The translations under genes were made by a program, and so were the position numbers. From Halodurantibacterium flavum (lineage in GTDB: Bacteria > Pseudomonadota > Alphaproteobacteria > Rhodobacterales > Rhodobacteraceae): DNA of 64,000 bases. The notes under the pieces were generated by a model. The model was not told where the DNA came from. It worked only from the letters and a program-made list of their open reading frames with translations, and did not search any database. The stretch spans positions 248,001 to 312,000 of the forward strand of contig NZ_JBHUGH010000001.1 of NCBI RefSeq assembly GCF_042681825.1. Reading direction: 5' to 3'. Of this stretch, positions 9,888-18,602 are shown piece by piece. Numbering within the stretch: the first letter of the stretch is position 1; every line of letters starts with the position of its first letter.

Positions 9888-11101
9888 CCCCGCGCGGGGG
9901 CGAGCGAGGTCACATCCACCGGGCGCGGATCCATCTGAAGATGCAGGCGCTGGCCCTCATAGGGGCTGTGGCGGGCGACCACGTCAAGGTTCAGCTCTAC
10001 CCCCAGCCCGGGTTCGCGCGAGGGCAGGATATGCCCGTCCTCCAGCCGCAGGGGGTGGCGCAGAACCTCGGCGTGAAAGCCGGAAAAGTCGAGGATCGCC
10101 TCATGGATCAGGAAGTTCGGGGTGGCGGCCGAAAGCTGGATCGAGGCCGCAGCCCCCACCGGCCCGTTATAGAGATGCGGCGCGATCTGCGCGTAATAGG
10201 CCTCGGCCATGGCGGCGATCTTTTTCGCCTCTGACAGTCCGCCCACCCGGGCGACGTTCATCTGCAGGATCGAGGCCGCCCCCGTCTGCAACACCCGCAG
10301 GAACTCGTATTTCGTCGTCAGCCTTTCACCGGTGGAGACGGGGATCGAGGTCGCGCGCGCCACTTCCGTCATCGCCTCTTCCTGCCCAGGGGGAACAGGC
10401 TCCTCGAACCAGAGCGGATCGTAGGGCTCAAGCCGCCGCGCCAGCCGGATCGCCGAGGCCGGCACCATCTGCCCATGCGTCCCGAACAGGATATCGGCGC
10501 GGTCGCCCACGGCCTCGCGGATGCGGCGGCAAAACATTTCGCATCGCGCCATCACCGGTAGCGAGAGATGATGACCCGAATAGTTGGTATAGGGGCCGGC
10601 CGGGTCGAACTTGAGCGCGGTGAACCCCGCCTCGACCATTTCCAGCGCGCATTCGGCGGCAAGATCAGGGTCGTCGAAGTCCAGTTCGCCCGCCGCATTG
10701 CGGGGATAGAGATAGGTATAGGCCCGCAGGCGGTCATGCACGCGCCCGCCCATCAGCGCGTGAACGGGCCGCCCCGCAGCCTTGCCGATGATGTCCCAGC
10801 AGGCGATTTCCAGGCCGGAAACGATGCCCATCATCGTCGGGTCGGGACGCTGGGTAAAGCCGCTGGAATAGGCCGCGCGCCAGAACCGCTCGATATCATG
10901 GGGGTCGTGGTCCAGCAGATGGCGGGTGAATACATCCTCGATCAGCGGAACCAGCGCCGCGGGGTGAAAGGCCGTGGCATAGATCTCGCCCACCCCCGTG
11001 ATGCCGTCATCGCTGCGCAGGGTCACGAAGATCCAGTACATCCCGCCGATATGGGGCGGCGGCACCGCGACGACATGGGTTTCAAGCGAGACGATCTTCA
11101 T
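9884..11101 (-). CDS. Mandelate racemase / muconate lactonizing family enzyme (sugar-acid dehydratase or cycloisomerase)
   Basis: 405 residues, enolase superfamily. The N-terminal cap is followed by a TIM barrel with metal-ligand and catalytic segments 'FTALKFDPAGPY', 'ILFGTHGQM', 'WFEEPVPPG', 'STGERLTTKYEF' and 'IAPHLYNGPVGAAAS'. The KxD pattern followed by His in 'PHLYNGP' suggests acid-sugar chemistry: dehydration of an aldonate or aldarate, or lactone cycloisomerisation. The ATG at 11101 is chosen because the protein then starts 'MKIVSLETHVV', as in relatives. It is divergent from the sugar importer across a 160-base promoter region and converges with the DeoR gene. The exact substrate is unknown. 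Confidence 0.85.
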   Translation of the reverse strand: MKIVSLETHVVAVPPPHIGGMYWIFVTLRSDDGITGVGEIYATAFHPAALVPLIEDVFTRHLLDHDPHDIERFWRAAYSSGFTQRPDPTMMGIVSGLEIACWDIIGKAAGRPVHALMGGRVHDRLRAYTYLYPRNAAGELDFDDPDLAAECALEMVEAGFTALKFDPAGPYTNYSGHHLSLPVMARCEMFCRRIREAVGDRADILFGTHGQMVPASAIRLARRLEPYDPLWFEEPVPPGQEEAMTEVARATSIPVSTGERLTTKYEFLRVLQTGAASILQMNVARVGGLSEAKKIAAMAEAYYAQIAPHLYNGPVGAAASIQLSAATPNFLIHEAILDFSGFHAEVLRHPLRLEDGHILPSREPGLGVELNLDVVARHSPYEGQRLHLQMDPRPVDVTSLAPARG

Positions 11102-11261
11102 CGGTCGATCCTTGGCTGAAGGGGCAGGGCGCCATGTCGCGAACCTCGCGCGGAGGGGGCTGCGGGCGCAAGCGCAATCTGTCGTTGCACAGCGTTGCAA
11201 AACCTTGCGCCGCGCCCCGGATTGTCATTCACGCGTCACAAGAGGGCGCTATTCGCGCCGC
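11102..11261. promoter_or_regulatory. Divergent promoter region between the enolase-family gene and the sugar importer
   Basis: 160 bases between two divergent starts. It contains a repeated GTTGCA (in GTTGCACAGCGTTGCAAAAC near 11183-11202), a plausible operator for the neighbouring DeoR regulator. This is a sequence impression, not a matched motif. Confidence 0.35.
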
Positions 11262-12356
11262 ATGACATCGGACCGGACCACGCCGCAGCCCACCGCCCAA
11301 CCCGCCGCCGAATTGCGGCTTGAGGGGATTTCCCGCCATTTCGGCGCCTCGGCCGCGCTGTCGGAGGTGTCGGTCACGATCCCGGCGGGGCGGTTCACCG
11401 TGCTCCTGGGTCCGTCGGGCTGCGGGAAATCCACCCTTCTGCGGCTGATCGCGGGGCTCGACCGGCCGGATGCGGGCCGCATCCTGCTGGACGGGCAGGA
11501 CATCACGGCGCTTCCGCCGGCGGCGCGCGATCTCGCGATGGTGTTCCAGTCCTACGCGCTCTTTCCGCATCTGTCGGTGGCCGAAAACATCCTGTTCGGC
11601 CTGTCGGTGCGGCGGGTCCCGCGCCCGGCGCAGCGCGAGAGGCTGGGGCGGGTCGCGGGCATGATGGGGCTCGACACGCTCCTTGACCGCAAGCCGGGGC
11701 AGCTTTCGGGTGGGCAGCAGCAGCGGGTGGCGCTGGCGCGGGCGGTGATCTCGGAACGGCCCGTCTGCCTGATGGACGAACCGCTGTCGAACCTCGATGC
11801 GAAGCTCCGCGCCGAGATGCGGGTGGAAATCCGGGCGCTTCAGCAACGGCTGGGCCTGACCATGGTCTATGTGACCCACGATCAGGTCGAGGCGATGACC
11901 ATGGCCGACCAGATCGTCGTCATGAACGGGGGGCGGGTGGAACAGGTAGCGGACCCTCGCGGCCTTTATGCCCGACCCGAAACGACATTCTGCGCCCGCT
12001 TCATCGGCACACCGCCCATGAACCTGATCGCGCCGGACGATCTGGCTCTGGCCGACGGGATCATGCCTCCGGGGACGCTGGCCGGCCTGCGCCCCGAGGA
12101 TATCTTTCTTGCGGACCAGGGCCCCGAGGCGGCGGTCGAGGGCATCGAATATCTGGGTGCGGACCAGTTGATCGCCGCCCGCATCGGCCGGTCGCGCCTG
12201 ATCCTGCGCCTGCCCGCCCGGCAGGGACCGCCGCCCGCCCGTATCCGCATCGGCTGGGCCCCGGGCGCGCTGCATCTTTTCGACCCGTCCGGACGGCGCA
12301 TCGCCGTGCCGGAACATCTCTTTTCCCCCAGCTCAGTGAAGGAACCTGTGCGATGA
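11262..12356 (+). CDS. Sugar ABC transporter ATP-binding protein (MalK/UgpC family)
   Basis: 364 residues. Walker A is GPSGCGKST, the signature is LSGGQQQRVALARA, and Walker B is 'CLMDEPLSNLDAKLR'. The C-terminal part has the TOBE/regulatory region typical of MalK-type ATPases ('FIGTPPMNLI', 'GLRPEDI'). The start at 11262 removes about 88 codons of upstream open frame that lacks family similarity. Its TGA overlaps the ATG of the binding-protein gene (ATGA). It energises import by the two permeases downstream. It is unusual for the ATPase to come first, but the operon is complete: ATPase, binding protein, two permeases, isomerase. Confidence 0.9.
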   Translation: MTSDRTTPQPTAQPAAELRLEGISRHFGASAALSEVSVTIPAGRFTVLLGPSGCGKSTLLRLIAGLDRPDAGRILLDGQDITALPPAARDLAMVFQSYALFPHLSVAENILFGLSVRRVPRPAQRERLGRVAGMMGLDTLLDRKPGQLSGGQQQRVALARAVISERPVCLMDEPLSNLDAKLRAEMRVEIRALQQRLGLTMVYVTHDQVEAMTMADQIVVMNGGRVEQVADPRGLYARPETTFCARFIGTPPMNLIAPDDLALADGIMPPGTLAGLRPEDIFLADQGPEAAVEGIEYLGADQLIAARIGRSRLILRLPARQGPPPARIRIGWAPGALHLFDPSGRRIAVPEHLFSPSSVKEPVR

Positions 12357-13633
12357 CGCTCACCCTCCGGTCGGCGCTGCTTTCCGGCGCCGCTTTTGCC
12401 CTTTCGGTCTCTGCCGCTGCGGCGGTGGAGCTGGAATTCTACTTTCCCGTCGCCGTCGGCGGCGAGGCTGCGGACACGATCGAGGCGATGACCCGGTCCT
12501 ATATGGACGCGCATCCGGATGTGACGATCAACGCGATCTATACCGGCAGCTATGCCGATACCACGACCCGCGCCATCACTGCCGCCCGGGGCGGCAACCC
12601 GCCGCAGCTCGCGATCCTCCTCTCGACCGACATGTTCACCATGATCGACGAAGAGGTCATCGAGGCCTGGGACGACCACCTCTCCCCCGAAGAGATGGAG
12701 GAATGGGTCGGCGGCTTTTTCCCGGCCTTCATGAAGAACAGCCAGACCGAGGGCAAGACCTGGGGCATCCCGTTCCAGCGCTCGACCCCGGTGATCTACT
12801 GGAACAAGGACGCATTCGAGGCGGCGGGCCTCGACCCCGAAACGCCGCCCCGCACCTGGGACGAGATGGTCGAGATGGGCCGCGCGCTGACTGTCCGCGA
12901 CGGGTCGGGCAACGTGACGCAATGGGGCGTGCGCTTCCCGTCCTCGGGCTTCCCCTCGTGGCTCTATACCGGGCTTGTGGCGGCGAATGGCGGCATCCTT
13001 GCGAACGAGGCCGGGACCGAGGTCTATTTCGACACGCCCGAGGCGGTCGAGGCGCTGGAATACCTCGTCTCGCTTTCGACCGAGCATGAGATCATGGCGC
13101 CGGGCATCCTTGACTGGGGCGCAACGCCCCGCGCCTTCATGGATGGTGAAAGCGCGATCGTCTGGACCACGACAGGCAACCTCGGCAACATCCGTGCCAA
13201 CGCGCCCTTCCCGTTCGGCGTGGGGATGCTGCCGGCAAACACGCAGCCGGGCGCGCCCACGGGTGGCGGTAACTTCTACCTCTTTTCGGGGCATGGCGAG
13301 GAAGAGACCCGCGCCGCCATCGATTTCGTGAAATGGGCGACCGAACCCGATCAGGCCGCGAAATGGTCTATCGCGACGGGCTATGTCGCGCCGCGTCCCG
13401 ATACCTGGGAAACCGAGGCGATGCGCACCTATGCCGAGGAAGTGCCGGGCGCCGTCGTGGCCCGCGACCAGCTGGAATATGCGGTGGCCGAGCTTTCGAC
13501 CTTTGAAGGGCCGCGCGTGACGCAGATCCTGAACGACAACATCGCCGCCGCCATCGTGGGCGACAAGACCCCGGCGCAGGCCCTGGCCGATGCACAGCGT
13601 GAAGCGGATGCGATCCTTGCGGCCTATCGCTGA
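12353..13633 (+). CDS. Sugar ABC transporter substrate-binding protein (UgpB/MalE type)
   Basis: 426 residues with a signal peptide (hydrophobic run ending SVSAAAA, mature protein near residue 26, 'VELEFYFPV'). This family-1 extracellular binding protein captures a sugar, polyol or sugar phosphate in the periplasm. It shows the 'GIPFQRSTPVIYWNKDAF' hinge segment and the terminal repeated-helix 'ALADAQREADAIL' typical of the group. It starts inside the ATPase stop codon. Two strong hairpins follow it before the first permease, which may stabilise its message and give more binding protein than permease. Confidence 0.9.
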   Translation: MTLTLRSALLSGAAFALSVSAAAAVELEFYFPVAVGGEAADTIEAMTRSYMDAHPDVTINAIYTGSYADTTTRAITAARGGNPPQLAILLSTDMFTMIDEEVIEAWDDHLSPEEMEEWVGGFFPAFMKNSQTEGKTWGIPFQRSTPVIYWNKDAFEAAGLDPETPPRTWDEMVEMGRALTVRDGSGNVTQWGVRFPSSGFPSWLYTGLVAANGGILANEAGTEVYFDTPEAVEALEYLVSLSTEHEIMAPGILDWGATPRAFMDGESAIVWTTTGNLGNIRANAPFPFGVGMLPANTQPGAPTGGGNFYLFSGHGEEETRAAIDFVKWATEPDQAAKWSIATGYVAPRPDTWETEAMRTYAEEVPGAVVARDQLEYAVAELSTFEGPRVTQILNDNIAAAIVGDKTPAQALADAQREADAILAAYR

Positions 13634-13640
13634 CACTTCC

Positions 13641-13679
13641 GGGGGCCACCAGCCGGCCCCCACCCCCCGGGCCCGGGGG
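13641..13679 (+). other. Intercistronic hairpins after the binding-protein gene
   Basis: Two GC stems in a 51-base gap: GGGGGCC/GGCCCCC (13641-13661) and the palindrome CCCCCGGGCCCGGGGG (13664-13679). There is no T run, so this looks more like partial termination or 3'-end protection inside the operon than a full stop. Confidence 0.55.
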
Positions 13680-13684
13680 CCGCG

Positions 13685-14554
13685 ATGAGGCGCGAGTGGG
13701 TTCACGCCTGGCTTTTGCTGTTGCCGGCCCTGGTGCTGCTCTTCGGGTTCACCCATCTGCCGGCGGTCCAGACGCTGATCGACAGTTTCTGGTCCACCCC
13801 GCGCGGGCGGCGGCCGTCGGTCTTTGTGGGGGGTGCGAATTACGAACGGATGCTGGCCGACCCGATCTTTCTGCGGGCGATGGTCAATAACCTGATCTAT
13901 GCGGCGCTGACCATTCCGGCCTCGATCGCGCTGGCGCTTGCCATGGCCTTGTTCGTCGAACGCCGGATCGCCGGGCGCGCCTTCCTGCGGATGGCCTATT
14001 TCACGCCCACCGTCCTGCCGCTGATCGCGGTGGCGAATATCTGGCTCTTCTTTTACCTTCCGGGCTTTGGCCTCTTCGACCAGATCCGGGGCCTTTTCGG
14101 CCTGCGCCCGGTGAACTGGATCGGCCAGCCCGCGACCGCGCTTTATTCCCTGACGCTGGTGAGCATCTGGAACCAGGCGGGGTTCTTCATGATCTTCTTC
14201 CTCGCCGCGCTGCAGACCATCCCCGAGAGCCTGCGGGAAGCCGCCGCGCTGGAGGGTGCGTCGCGCTGGACGTTCTTTCGGCGGGTGACCTGGCCGCTGA
14301 TCATGCCGACGACGCTTTTTGTCTCCGTCAATGCGACGATCAACGCCGTGCGGATGGTGGACCATGTCTTCGTGATGACCCAGGGAGGGCCGAACAATGC
14401 CTCGACCCTGCTGCTGTACTACATCTATGAACAGGGCTTCCGGTTCTGGGACACGTCCTATGCGGCGACGCTGACGGTGGTGATGGTCGCGATCCTCGCA
14501 CTTGTGGGGATCGGGCAGTTCCTGCTGCTGGACCGGCGGGTGCATTACCGATGA
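13685..14554 (+). CDS. Sugar ABC transporter permease (MalF/UgpA type)
   Basis: 289 residues with six predicted membrane segments. The family's EAA loop appears as 'ESLREAAALEGASRWTFFRR', which docks on the ATPase. It partners with the next permease, whose ATG overlaps this stop codon. It sits third in the importer operon. Confidence 0.9.
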   Translation: MRREWVHAWLLLLPALVLLFGFTHLPAVQTLIDSFWSTPRGRRPSVFVGGANYERMLADPIFLRAMVNNLIYAALTIPASIALALAMALFVERRIAGRAFLRMAYFTPTVLPLIAVANIWLFFYLPGFGLFDQIRGLFGLRPVNWIGQPATALYSLTLVSIWNQAGFFMIFFLAALQTIPESLREAAALEGASRWTFFRRVTWPLIMPTTLFVSVNATINAVRMVDHVFVMTQGGPNNASTLLLYYIYEQGFRFWDTSYAATLTVVMVAILALVGIGQFLLLDRRVHYR

Positions 14555-15387
14555 GAGCCGTGACGCTCCACCCCGCGGCTGTGCCGCTTGACCGGGTCCT
14601 CTTTGTGACGGGCGGCTGGATGCTGGCGCTGATGTGGCTGTTGCCGCTCGCCTATGCGATCTGGACCGCGTTTCACCCGCCGGCCTATGAAACCCGGTTC
14701 GATCTTTTCGCGCCGCTTACGCTCGCGAATTTCGAGCGGGCGTGGAATGCCGCGCCTTTTGGCCGCTACTTCCTGAACACGATCCTGCTGGTGACGATGG
14801 TGCTTTCGGCGCAGCTCGTGCTGGCGACGATGGCGGCCTTTGCCTTTGCGCGGCTCAACTTTCCGGGGCGGGAGGTTCTGTTTTCGCTGGTGCTGCTGCA
14901 ACTGATGGTGATGCCCGACATCCTTCTGGTGCGGAACTACGCGACGATGGCACAGCTGGGGCTGGTGAACACGATCCTTGCGATCGGGCTGCCCTATTTC
15001 GCGTCTGGCTTTGCGATATTCCTGTTGCGCCAGACCTTCCGCACCATCCCGCGCGAGCTTGACGATGCCGCGCGGGTCGAGGGGTGCGGGACGCTCGGCC
15101 TGATATGGCGGGTCTATGTGCCGCTTGCGCGACCGACGATGCTTGCCTTTGCGCTGGTTTCGGTCTCGCATCACTGGAACAACTTCGTCTGGCCGCTGAT
15201 CATCACGTCATCGGTCGAGACGCGGCCCCTGACGGTGGGCCTTTCGATCTTTGCGACCACCGACAGCGGCGTGGAATGGTCGGTCATCAACGCCGCGACG
15301 CTTATCACCTCGGCGCCGCTTCTGGTCGGGTTCCTGCTGTTCCAGCGGCAGTTCGTCCAGAGCTTCATGCGCGCCGGCATCAAATGA
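14551..15387 (+). CDS. Sugar ABC transporter permease (MalG/UgpE type)
   Basis: 278 residues, six predicted membrane segments, second half of the permease pair. The EAA loop is 'IPRELDDAARVEGCGTLGLI', and the ending 'QRQFVQSFMRAGIK' matches MalG-type C-termini. It overlaps the previous gene by 4 bases and is followed after 9 bases by the isomerase gene, so transport and catabolism share a transcript. Confidence 0.9.
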   Translation: MRAVTLHPAAVPLDRVLFVTGGWMLALMWLLPLAYAIWTAFHPPAYETRFDLFAPLTLANFERAWNAAPFGRYFLNTILLVTMVLSAQLVLATMAAFAFARLNFPGREVLFSLVLLQLMVMPDILLVRNYATMAQLGLVNTILAIGLPYFASGFAIFLLRQTFRTIPRELDDAARVEGCGTLGLIWRVYVPLARPTMLAFALVSVSHHWNNFVWPLIITSSVETRPLTVGLSIFATTDSGVEWSVINAATLITSAPLLVGFLLFQRQFVQSFMRAGIK

Positions 15388-15396
15388 GGACCTGAC

Positions 15397-16215
15397 ATGA
15401 CCCTGCCCCTGCTGGGCGTCGCGCTGACGCACAAGGATATCGCCCCGCTGCGCGACTGGATCTTCGATGCGGGCCGCGCGATCGAGATCCAGGATTTCGT
15501 GATGCCCGAGGTGATCGCGGGCGACACCGCGCCCCTGATCGCCGCCTGCCGTGCGGCGCTTGACGGCCATCAGGGTCCCTTGGGCCTGCACGGGCCGTTC
15601 TTCGGCCTCGACCTTTCGAACCCCGACCGGGACATCCGCGCAGTGATCCGGACACGGCTGATGCAGGGGCTCGATGTGGCGCAGGCGCTGGGGGCGGACC
15701 AGATGGTGGTGCACAGCCCCTTTACCTACTGGCATGTGCTGAACTACGCGAATTACAGCACCCTGCGCGAAACCCTGTTCGAGGCCGCCGCCGATTGCCT
15801 TGCCCCGGTGCTGGAACGCGCGGCGGATACGGGCTGCACGCTGGTGCTGGAAAACATCGATGATACGGACCCGCGCGACAGGGTCGATCTGGTGGCGCGG
15901 ATCGGGCATCCGGCGCTCCGGGTCTCTATCGACACCGGGCACGCGCAGCTTGCACATGGCCGCTACGGCGCGCCGCCGGTGGTTGATTTCATTGATGCCG
16001 CCGCGGGATATCTGGCCCATGTCCATGTGCAGGACGCCGACGGCTATGCCGACCGTCACTGGGCACCTGGTGAGGGCAACGTTCCATGGGCACCGGTCTT
16101 TGCGGCGCTGGCCGCATCAGACCCCGCACCGCGCCTGCTGCTCGAGGTGCGCAACCGGCTGGAACGGCTGCCGGCCTGCGTGGCGGCGTTGGAGGCGCGC
16201 GGCTTCGCCCGCTGA
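15397..16215 (+). CDS. Sugar phosphate isomerase/epimerase (xylose isomerase-like TIM barrel)
   Basis: 272 residues. Segments 'GLHGPFFGLDL', 'VVHSPFTYW', 'LVLENIDD', 'RVSIDTGHAQLAHG' and 'HVHVQDADGY' give the His/Glu/Asp metal site of the AP-endonuclease-2-like barrel. The enzyme likely isomerises or epimerises the imported sugar or its acid. It is the last gene of the importer operon and is followed directly by a strong terminator. It has no signal peptide, so it is cytoplasmic. Confidence 0.85.
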   Translation: MTLPLLGVALTHKDIAPLRDWIFDAGRAIEIQDFVMPEVIAGDTAPLIAACRAALDGHQGPLGLHGPFFGLDLSNPDRDIRAVIRTRLMQGLDVAQALGADQMVVHSPFTYWHVLNYANYSTLRETLFEAAADCLAPVLERAADTGCTLVLENIDDTDPRDRVDLVARIGHPALRVSIDTGHAQLAHGRYGAPPVVDFIDAAAGYLAHVHVQDADGYADRHWAPGEGNVPWAPVFAALAASDPAPRLLLEVRNRLERLPACVAALEARGFAR

Positions 16216-16221
16216 CGGGTT

Positions 16222-16246
16222 GCGGGGTTGCAAAACCCCGCTTTTT
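16222..16246 (+). terminator. Rho-independent terminator of the sugar operon
   Basis: Perfect 8-bp stem GCGGGGTT / AACCCCGC with loop GCAA, followed at once by TTTTT. It begins 7 bases after the isomerase stop codon. Confidence 0.9.
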
Positions 16247-16278
16247 CTGCCCCTCTCGGCCAAATCAGAGGAGACCAG

Positions 16279-16650
16279 ATGACCCAGGATTTCCGCCCCA
16301 TCGTCTATCTCATGGCGGCATGCCCGCACTGTTTCAAGCTGCGCCTTTTCCTTCTGGAGGGGGGACTGATCGATCAGGTGGAGCTGCGCCAGTTCGAGAA
16401 TGGAACGCCCGAAGAGGATGTGATCCGCGCCGAGCTTGCGCCGCATTTCGACAAGACAACTTTTCCCGCGGCCCAGATTGCCCCGGGCGAGTATCTGAAG
16501 GAATCGGACGCGCTGATCGACTGGTTCGCCGAACGGCATGGGCTGGACCCCGCCAGGATGGCGACCTATCAGACCTATCTCAACGGCCCCTACCGGCAGA
16601 TCCTGAGACTGTTCGGCGAAAACCGGGAACTGCGCGCCGCGCAGCGATGA
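16279..16650 (+). CDS. Small glutathione S-transferase N-terminal / glutaredoxin-like protein
   Basis: 123 residues, about half the length of a normal GST. It is a thioredoxin-fold domain with a CPHC motif at residues 15-18 ('MAACPHCFKLRLFLLEGG'), the cis-Pro region 'TTFPAAQI' and 'LKESDALIDWFAE', as in the GST N-terminal domain. The start at 16279 is preceded by GAGGAGACC. The helical C-terminal GST domain is reduced to about 40 residues. It may act as a glutathione-dependent disulfide reductase. It lies alone between two terminator-like boundaries, with no link to the sugar genes. Confidence 0.75.
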   Translation: MTQDFRPIVYLMAACPHCFKLRLFLLEGGLIDQVELRQFENGTPEEDVIRAELAPHFDKTTFPAAQIAPGEYLKESDALIDWFAERHGLDPARMATYQTYLNGPYRQILRLFGENRELRAAQR

Positions 16651-16683
16651 GGTGGGGCTGCGACGGTGCGGGGCTGACGCAGT

Positions 16684-18183
16684 TCAGGCCGCTTTGGCCA
16701 TCCCGTTCCCGGCAAGAGGCCCGGCAAGAGGAAGGTTCGCGCAGGCGATAAAGCCGTCGGCATCGTCGCCCGCAGCGCGCCGTGTCAGCAGGCTGATGCC
16801 CACGAAAAGCAGCGCCGAGACGGGAAAGCCCAAGACACCCGCGTTCAGCCCCCAAAGTGAATCGCCCGTCAGGTACATCGCGATCACGAAGGCAACTCCG
16901 CCGAGGATCGAGCCGATCGCCCCGGCTGCCGTGCCGCGCCGCCAGAAGAACGCGCCGATGATCGCCGGCACCACGACCACAAGCCCCGCCGAGGCTGCGA
17001 CCGACAGGACGGCGATCATCCCCAGTTCCAGCCAGGCAAACCCCATCGCGAGGATCGAGATGACCGGGATCACGACCTTGCCAAGCCGGAGCTGCCGCGC
17101 CTCGTCCCGGTCGCCGGTGACATTGCCCCAGACATCGCGCGCAAAGACCGAGGACAGCGTCAGCAGGATTGAATCGATGGTCGAGACCGCCGCCGCCAGG
17201 ATCCCGATCATCACCACGACCCCCAGTGCGGCCGGCACCATGTCCGACCCCAATAGCGTCGATGTCGCCAGATCGGGCCGCGCAAGGTCGGGAAAGGCCA
17301 CAAAGGCCGATAACCCCCAGATCACCGAGACGACCGTGTAGACCAGCCCGAAGACAAGGAAGATCAGCAGCATCCGCCGCATCGCGCCCAGCGAGGCGGG
17401 CATGAAGAGCCGCTGGCTCACCTGCGGGTTGGAGATGGAAAAGAAGAACCAGGGCAGCGTCAGCCCCAGAAAGGTTGCGAAGCTGAAAAAACCGGGGCCG
17501 GGCACGGCCAGCATCTCGGGGCGACGTTCTGCGATGGCGCCGAACAGCCCGGCGAAGCCGCCCAGATGCGATACCACGATCAGCCCCACCGCGACCGAGG
17601 CCACGATCATCACCAGCGCCTGCAGGCTGTCGGTCCACATGACCGACCGGATGCCCGCGACCCAGGCAAAGACGATGGCAAGGATCGTCGCGATTCCGAT
17701 GCCCGCCTCAAAGGGGATCGCGCCGCCGGTCATCCCCGACAGAAGATAGCCCACGCCCGAAAGCTGCACCGCCGAATAGGGGATCAGGAAGACAAGGCTG
17801 GTGACCCCCGCCGCGACGGCCACCCAGCGGCTGCCATAGCGATGGCCCAGCATCTCGGACGGGGTGACGAAGCCGTAACGCCGCCCCACTGCCCAGAAGC
17901 GCGGACCAAAGACCGCAACCAGCGAGACGCCGGCGAAATAGACGATCTCGAACCCCAGCGCACCGACCCCGCCCGCATAGGTCATCCCGGCGAGCCCGAC
18001 CATCATGAAGGCCGAATAGGTCGTCGCCGAATAGCTGAGCGCCGAGACCACCCCGCCCATCGCCCGGTTGCCGAGGAAATAGCCGCTCATGGTGGTCGCC
18101 CGGCCGCTGCGAGAGATCCAGGCGACGATCAGCGACAGAACGACATAGATCGCGATGCCGGACATGACATAGGCCGGGTTCAT
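16684..18183 (-). CDS. Sodium:solute symporter (SSS family)
   Basis: 499 residues with about 13 predicted membrane helices and the SSS hallmarks 'GYFLGNRAMGGVVSALSYSA' at the N-terminus and a conserved 'VSTIDSILLTLSSVFARD' segment at the Na+ site. It imports an organic solute using the sodium gradient; relatives carry pantothenate, proline, acetate or sugars, and the substrate is not clear. Its ATG overlaps the stop of the small membrane protein upstream (4 bases), a pairing known for several SSS carriers with a small two-helix partner. Confidence 0.88.
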   Translation of the reverse strand: MNPAYVMSGIAIYVVLSLIVAWISRSGRATTMSGYFLGNRAMGGVVSALSYSATTYSAFMMVGLAGMTYAGGVGALGFEIVYFAGVSLVAVFGPRFWAVGRRYGFVTPSEMLGHRYGSRWVAVAAGVTSLVFLIPYSAVQLSGVGYLLSGMTGGAIPFEAGIGIATILAIVFAWVAGIRSVMWTDSLQALVMIVASVAVGLIVVSHLGGFAGLFGAIAERRPEMLAVPGPGFFSFATFLGLTLPWFFFSISNPQVSQRLFMPASLGAMRRMLLIFLVFGLVYTVVSVIWGLSAFVAFPDLARPDLATSTLLGSDMVPAALGVVVMIGILAAAVSTIDSILLTLSSVFARDVWGNVTGDRDEARQLRLGKVVIPVISILAMGFAWLELGMIAVLSVAASAGLVVVVPAIIGAFFWRRGTAAGAIGSILGGVAFVIAMYLTGDSLWGLNAGVLGFPVSALLFVGISLLTRRAAGDDADGFIACANLPLAGPLAGNGMAKAA

Positions 18184-18431
18184 TCGCCCTGCCTTTCGTT
18201 CGGGGATTCATTGTCCCGAAACGGTGCCATCGCGACGAGGTTAAGGAAAATGACAACCAGTCCCGCAAGGCACCAGAAGAGGAAACTCCCATACCAGGCG
18301 GTAACTTCGTGCAGCAGCAGATAGGGCACCGCATAACAGGCCAGAACGACCCCTGCCATGAGCCAGAGCGCAACCCTGCGCGCCCGCAAATGTGCCGACT
18401 GACCTGCGGCCATTCCCGTCGATCTGGTCAT
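18180..18431 (-). CDS. Small two-helix membrane protein, symporter partner
   Basis: 83 residues with two hydrophobic helices ('LWLMAGVVLACYAVPYLLL' and 'FLFWCLAGLVVIFLNLVAM') and charged ends. It is translationally coupled to the sodium symporter, in the position that YhdT-like or DUF3311/DUF4212-like small subunits occupy beside SSS carriers. I cannot tell which of these small families it belongs to. Its role is probably assembly or stability of the carrier. Confidence 0.7.
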   Translation of the reverse strand: MTRSTGMAAGQSAHLRARRVALWLMAGVVLACYAVPYLLLHEVTAWYGSFLFWCLAGLVVIFLNLVAMAPFRDNESPNERQGE

Positions 18432-18557
18432 GCCCTGGTCCCTTCGATCAAGGTTGGCGCACTAAGGCGCGATCGGCGGCACCGCGCAAGACATCCCTGA
18501 AGACCCGCCGCCCCTGCGGGGGCGAACCGTTACCGATGCGTCACATAAAGGCAGTAC

Positions 18558-18598
18558 GGCGGGCATTTTCCTGATCGGATGGTCAGGAAATACCCGCC
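18558..18598 (-). terminator. Long imperfect hairpin after the P450 gene
   Basis: GGCGGG pairs with CCCGCC, and the inner TTTTCCTGA pairs with TCAGGAAA, with one mismatch and a bulge. It starts 5 bases after the cytochrome P450 stop codon on the minus strand and may serve as its terminator. Confidence 0.55.
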
Positions 18599-18602
18599 AC
18601 TC

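Noticed and set aside
10998..11261. Long N-terminal extension of the sugar ATPase
   Set aside because: It overlaps the divergent enolase-family gene and has no similarity to ATPases.
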